Below, one piece after another: positions 31,846 to 32,560 of a stretch of 32,560 nucleotides of DNA. A program made the translations under genes and the position numbers. The stretch is from Micavibrio sp. UBA1672 (GTDB taxonomy: Bacteria > Pseudomonadota > Alphaproteobacteria > Micavibrionales > Micavibrionaceae). The notes beneath the pieces are model-generated. The model saw only the letters and a list, made by a program, of their open reading frames with translations, ran no database searches and was not told the DNA's origin. The stretch lies in assembly GCA_002320665.1 (NCBI GenBank), contig DCKO01000007.1:5411-37970 (forward strand), in the 5' to 3' direction. The stretch's first letter is position 1. Every line of letters begins with the position of its first letter.

Positions 31846-32560
31846 TTTCGTCTTTGGGCTTTGAACCGAAAATAGCGGGTTTGGCAGGTTTATCTTCGTT
31901 TTGCTCTTGAGGCGGTTGAGCGGGTGGTGTGGCTGGAGGCTCTTCGCTCTTCGGTGTACCGAAGATCGCTGGTTTTGTGGCACTACCATCATCTTGTTGT
32001 TTTGGAGCGGCTGGTGGCTGAGCAGGTGCTTCCGCTTTTGGAGCATCAGGCTTTGCCCCAAAGATGGCGGGCTTGGCGTTATCCGATTTTTCCGCTGGTA
32101 CGGAAGCTGGGCTTTCTTGAGCGGGCGGCGCAGCTGGTGGCTCTTCGGTCTTCGGTGTACCAAAGATCGCTGGTTTTGAGGCTGCACCATCTTCTTGTTT
32201 CGGAGCAGTTGGCGGCTGAGCAGGCGCTTCTGCTTTTGGAGCATCGGGCTTTGCCCCAAAGATGGCGGGCTTGGCGTTATCTGATTTTTCTGTTGGTGCA
32301 GGTGAGACCGGAGTTTCTTGAGCAGGCGGCGCGGCGGCGGCAGGTGTTTCTTTCTTAGGTGTGCCAAAGATCGCTGGTTTCGAGGCTGCACCATCTTCTT
32401 GTTTCGGAGCTGCAGGCGGCTGAGCAGGCGCTTCTGCTTTTGGAGCATCGGGCTTTGCCCCAAAGACTGATGGTTTGGCACTAGCAGGTTTCTCTGCAGG
32501 AGCGGAAGCTTGGCTCTCTTGAGCAGGCGGCGCGGCGGCGGCAGGTGTTTCTTTCTTAGG
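31826..32560 (-). CDS. Ala/Pro/Lys-rich KPAIFG-repeat protein, C-terminal part
   Basis: Reading the minus strand from the window edge (codon start at 32560) to the TAA at 31828-31826 gives 244 residues with no stop, continuing beyond the window. The sequence is low in complexity and repetitive. KPAIFGAKPDAPKAEAPAQPP alternates with KPAIFGTPK(K/T/S)E and PPAQE/PAEKSDNA linkers, for seven KPAIFG/KPSVFG copies and a period of about 66-68 residues. It ends in an acidic tail (SKPKDENDENKE). Differences between repeats are mainly synonymous in this frame (for example GGC/GGT, TCG/TCA, TTT/TTC), which supports it as the coding frame. Such Pro/Ala/Lys stretches are usually extended, disordered spacers, as in TonB-like proteins. 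Function and N-terminal domain are unknown. Confidence 0.75.
   Translation of the reverse strand, partial: PKKETPAAAAPPAQESQASAPAEKPASAKPSVFGAKPDAPKAEAPAQPPAAPKQEDGAASKPAIFGTPKKETPAAAAPPAQETPVSPAPTEKSDNAKPAIFGAKPDAPKAEAPAQPPTAPKQEDGAASKPAIFGTPKTEEPPAAPPAQESPASVPAEKSDNAKPAIFGAKPDAPKAEAPAQPPAAPKQQDDGSATKPAIFGTPKSEEPPATPPAQPPQEQNEDKPAKPAIFGSKPKDENDENKE
31865..32560 (-). repeat. Tandem ~200-bp DNA repeats encoding KPAIFG units
   Basis: Full units measure about 204 and 198 bp. Seven hexapeptide-encoding copies begin between 32476 and 31882, and the array probably continues past the window edge, where PKKETPAAAAPPAQE is repeated again. The units differ by scattered substitutions and small in-frame length changes. 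Confidence 0.85.

Noticed and set aside
31846..32481. Upstream extension of the pilin-like gene into a 453-residue Gln/Arg/Pro-rich protein
   Set aside because: The extension is the out-of-frame reading of the KPAIFG-repeat gene. Repeat differences are mainly synonymous in the KPAIFG frame, and the basic leader plus helix of the pilin-like protein begins at 31845.
1..32560. Apparent abundance of GTACG/CGTAC words
   Set aside because: A rough count of GTAC by eye gave somewhat under 100, no more than expected for a 32.5-kb sequence. Many fall in Val-Arg and Val-Gln codon pairs. It is not evidence for a special motif.

Overview
This window looks like a chromosomal segment of a Gram-negative alphaproteobacterium of moderate GC content. 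The support is: a Usg-like protein (known almost only from Alphaproteobacteria), a cysteine-free Cox15-type haem A synthase, a ~1,600-residue NAD-glutamate dehydrogenase, a type II NADH dehydrogenase, and the pairing of 3-hydroxybutyrate dehydrogenase with acetoacetyl-CoA synthetase. I cannot name the species. Coding density is very high: no gene-free stretch exceeds about 300 bases, and several neighbours overlap by a few bases. No phage, insertion sequence, CRISPR array or rRNA is visible.

Layout. 1-7051: the 5' part of cytochrome c oxidase subunit II (minus), rsmE (minus) and ubiA (plus) with interlocked start codons, then a giant NAD-GDH gene (minus). 7260-10764: a plus-strand operon of bdhA, type II NADH dehydrogenase and glutathione reductase. 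10761-17279: a minus-strand block of dsbD-like, periplasmic thioredoxin-like/peroxiredoxin, terminator, triple-PAS histidine kinase, and a membrane-anchored TPR protein with seven 42-residue repeats. 17457-22473: acetoacetyl-CoA synthetase with its own terminator, a tight operon of aminotransferase, Asp/Glu racemase and SPOUT RNA methylase, then usg. 22480-23663: a minus pair of unknown membrane protein and [2Fe-2S] ferredoxin. 23748-26090: ctaA, tRNA-Ile(CAU), a zinc-ribbon protein and an apparently exported O-methyltransferase. 26140-30078: an RTX-type secreted protein (minus), argS (plus) and a lipoprotein (minus). 30211-32560: a Fic-fold protein lacking the catalytic histidine (plus), then, on the minus strand, a single-span pilin-like protein overlapped at its start by the end of an Ala/Pro-rich protein built of KPAIFG repeats that runs out of the window.

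How the genes work together. BdhA and acetoacetyl-CoA synthetase together take 3-hydroxybutyrate to acetoacetyl-CoA, and NDH-2, in the same operon as bdhA, can reoxidise the NADH. NAD-GDH feeds glutamate carbon into the TCA cycle. UbiA, CtaC, CtaA and NDH-2 belong to an aerobic ubiquinone/aa3-type respiratory chain. DsbD-like plus the redoxin form a periplasmic thiol-redox unit.

The points most worth a second look are: (i) BdhA with valine where the SDR catalytic asparagine (N114) is expected, although the substrate-binding residues are kept; (ii) the Fic-fold protein whose HPFxDGNGRxxR motif has become APFEQSNQKLAR, with a promoter so close that the mRNA should be almost leaderless; (iii) the KPAIFG-repeat/pilin-like pair, where the repeat protein lies in a different frame from a long spurious upstream extension of the pilin-like gene; (iv) a 58-base leader of the TPR gene that can fold into a three-way junction hiding the ribosome-binding site; (v) rsmE and ubiA start codons that share two bases.
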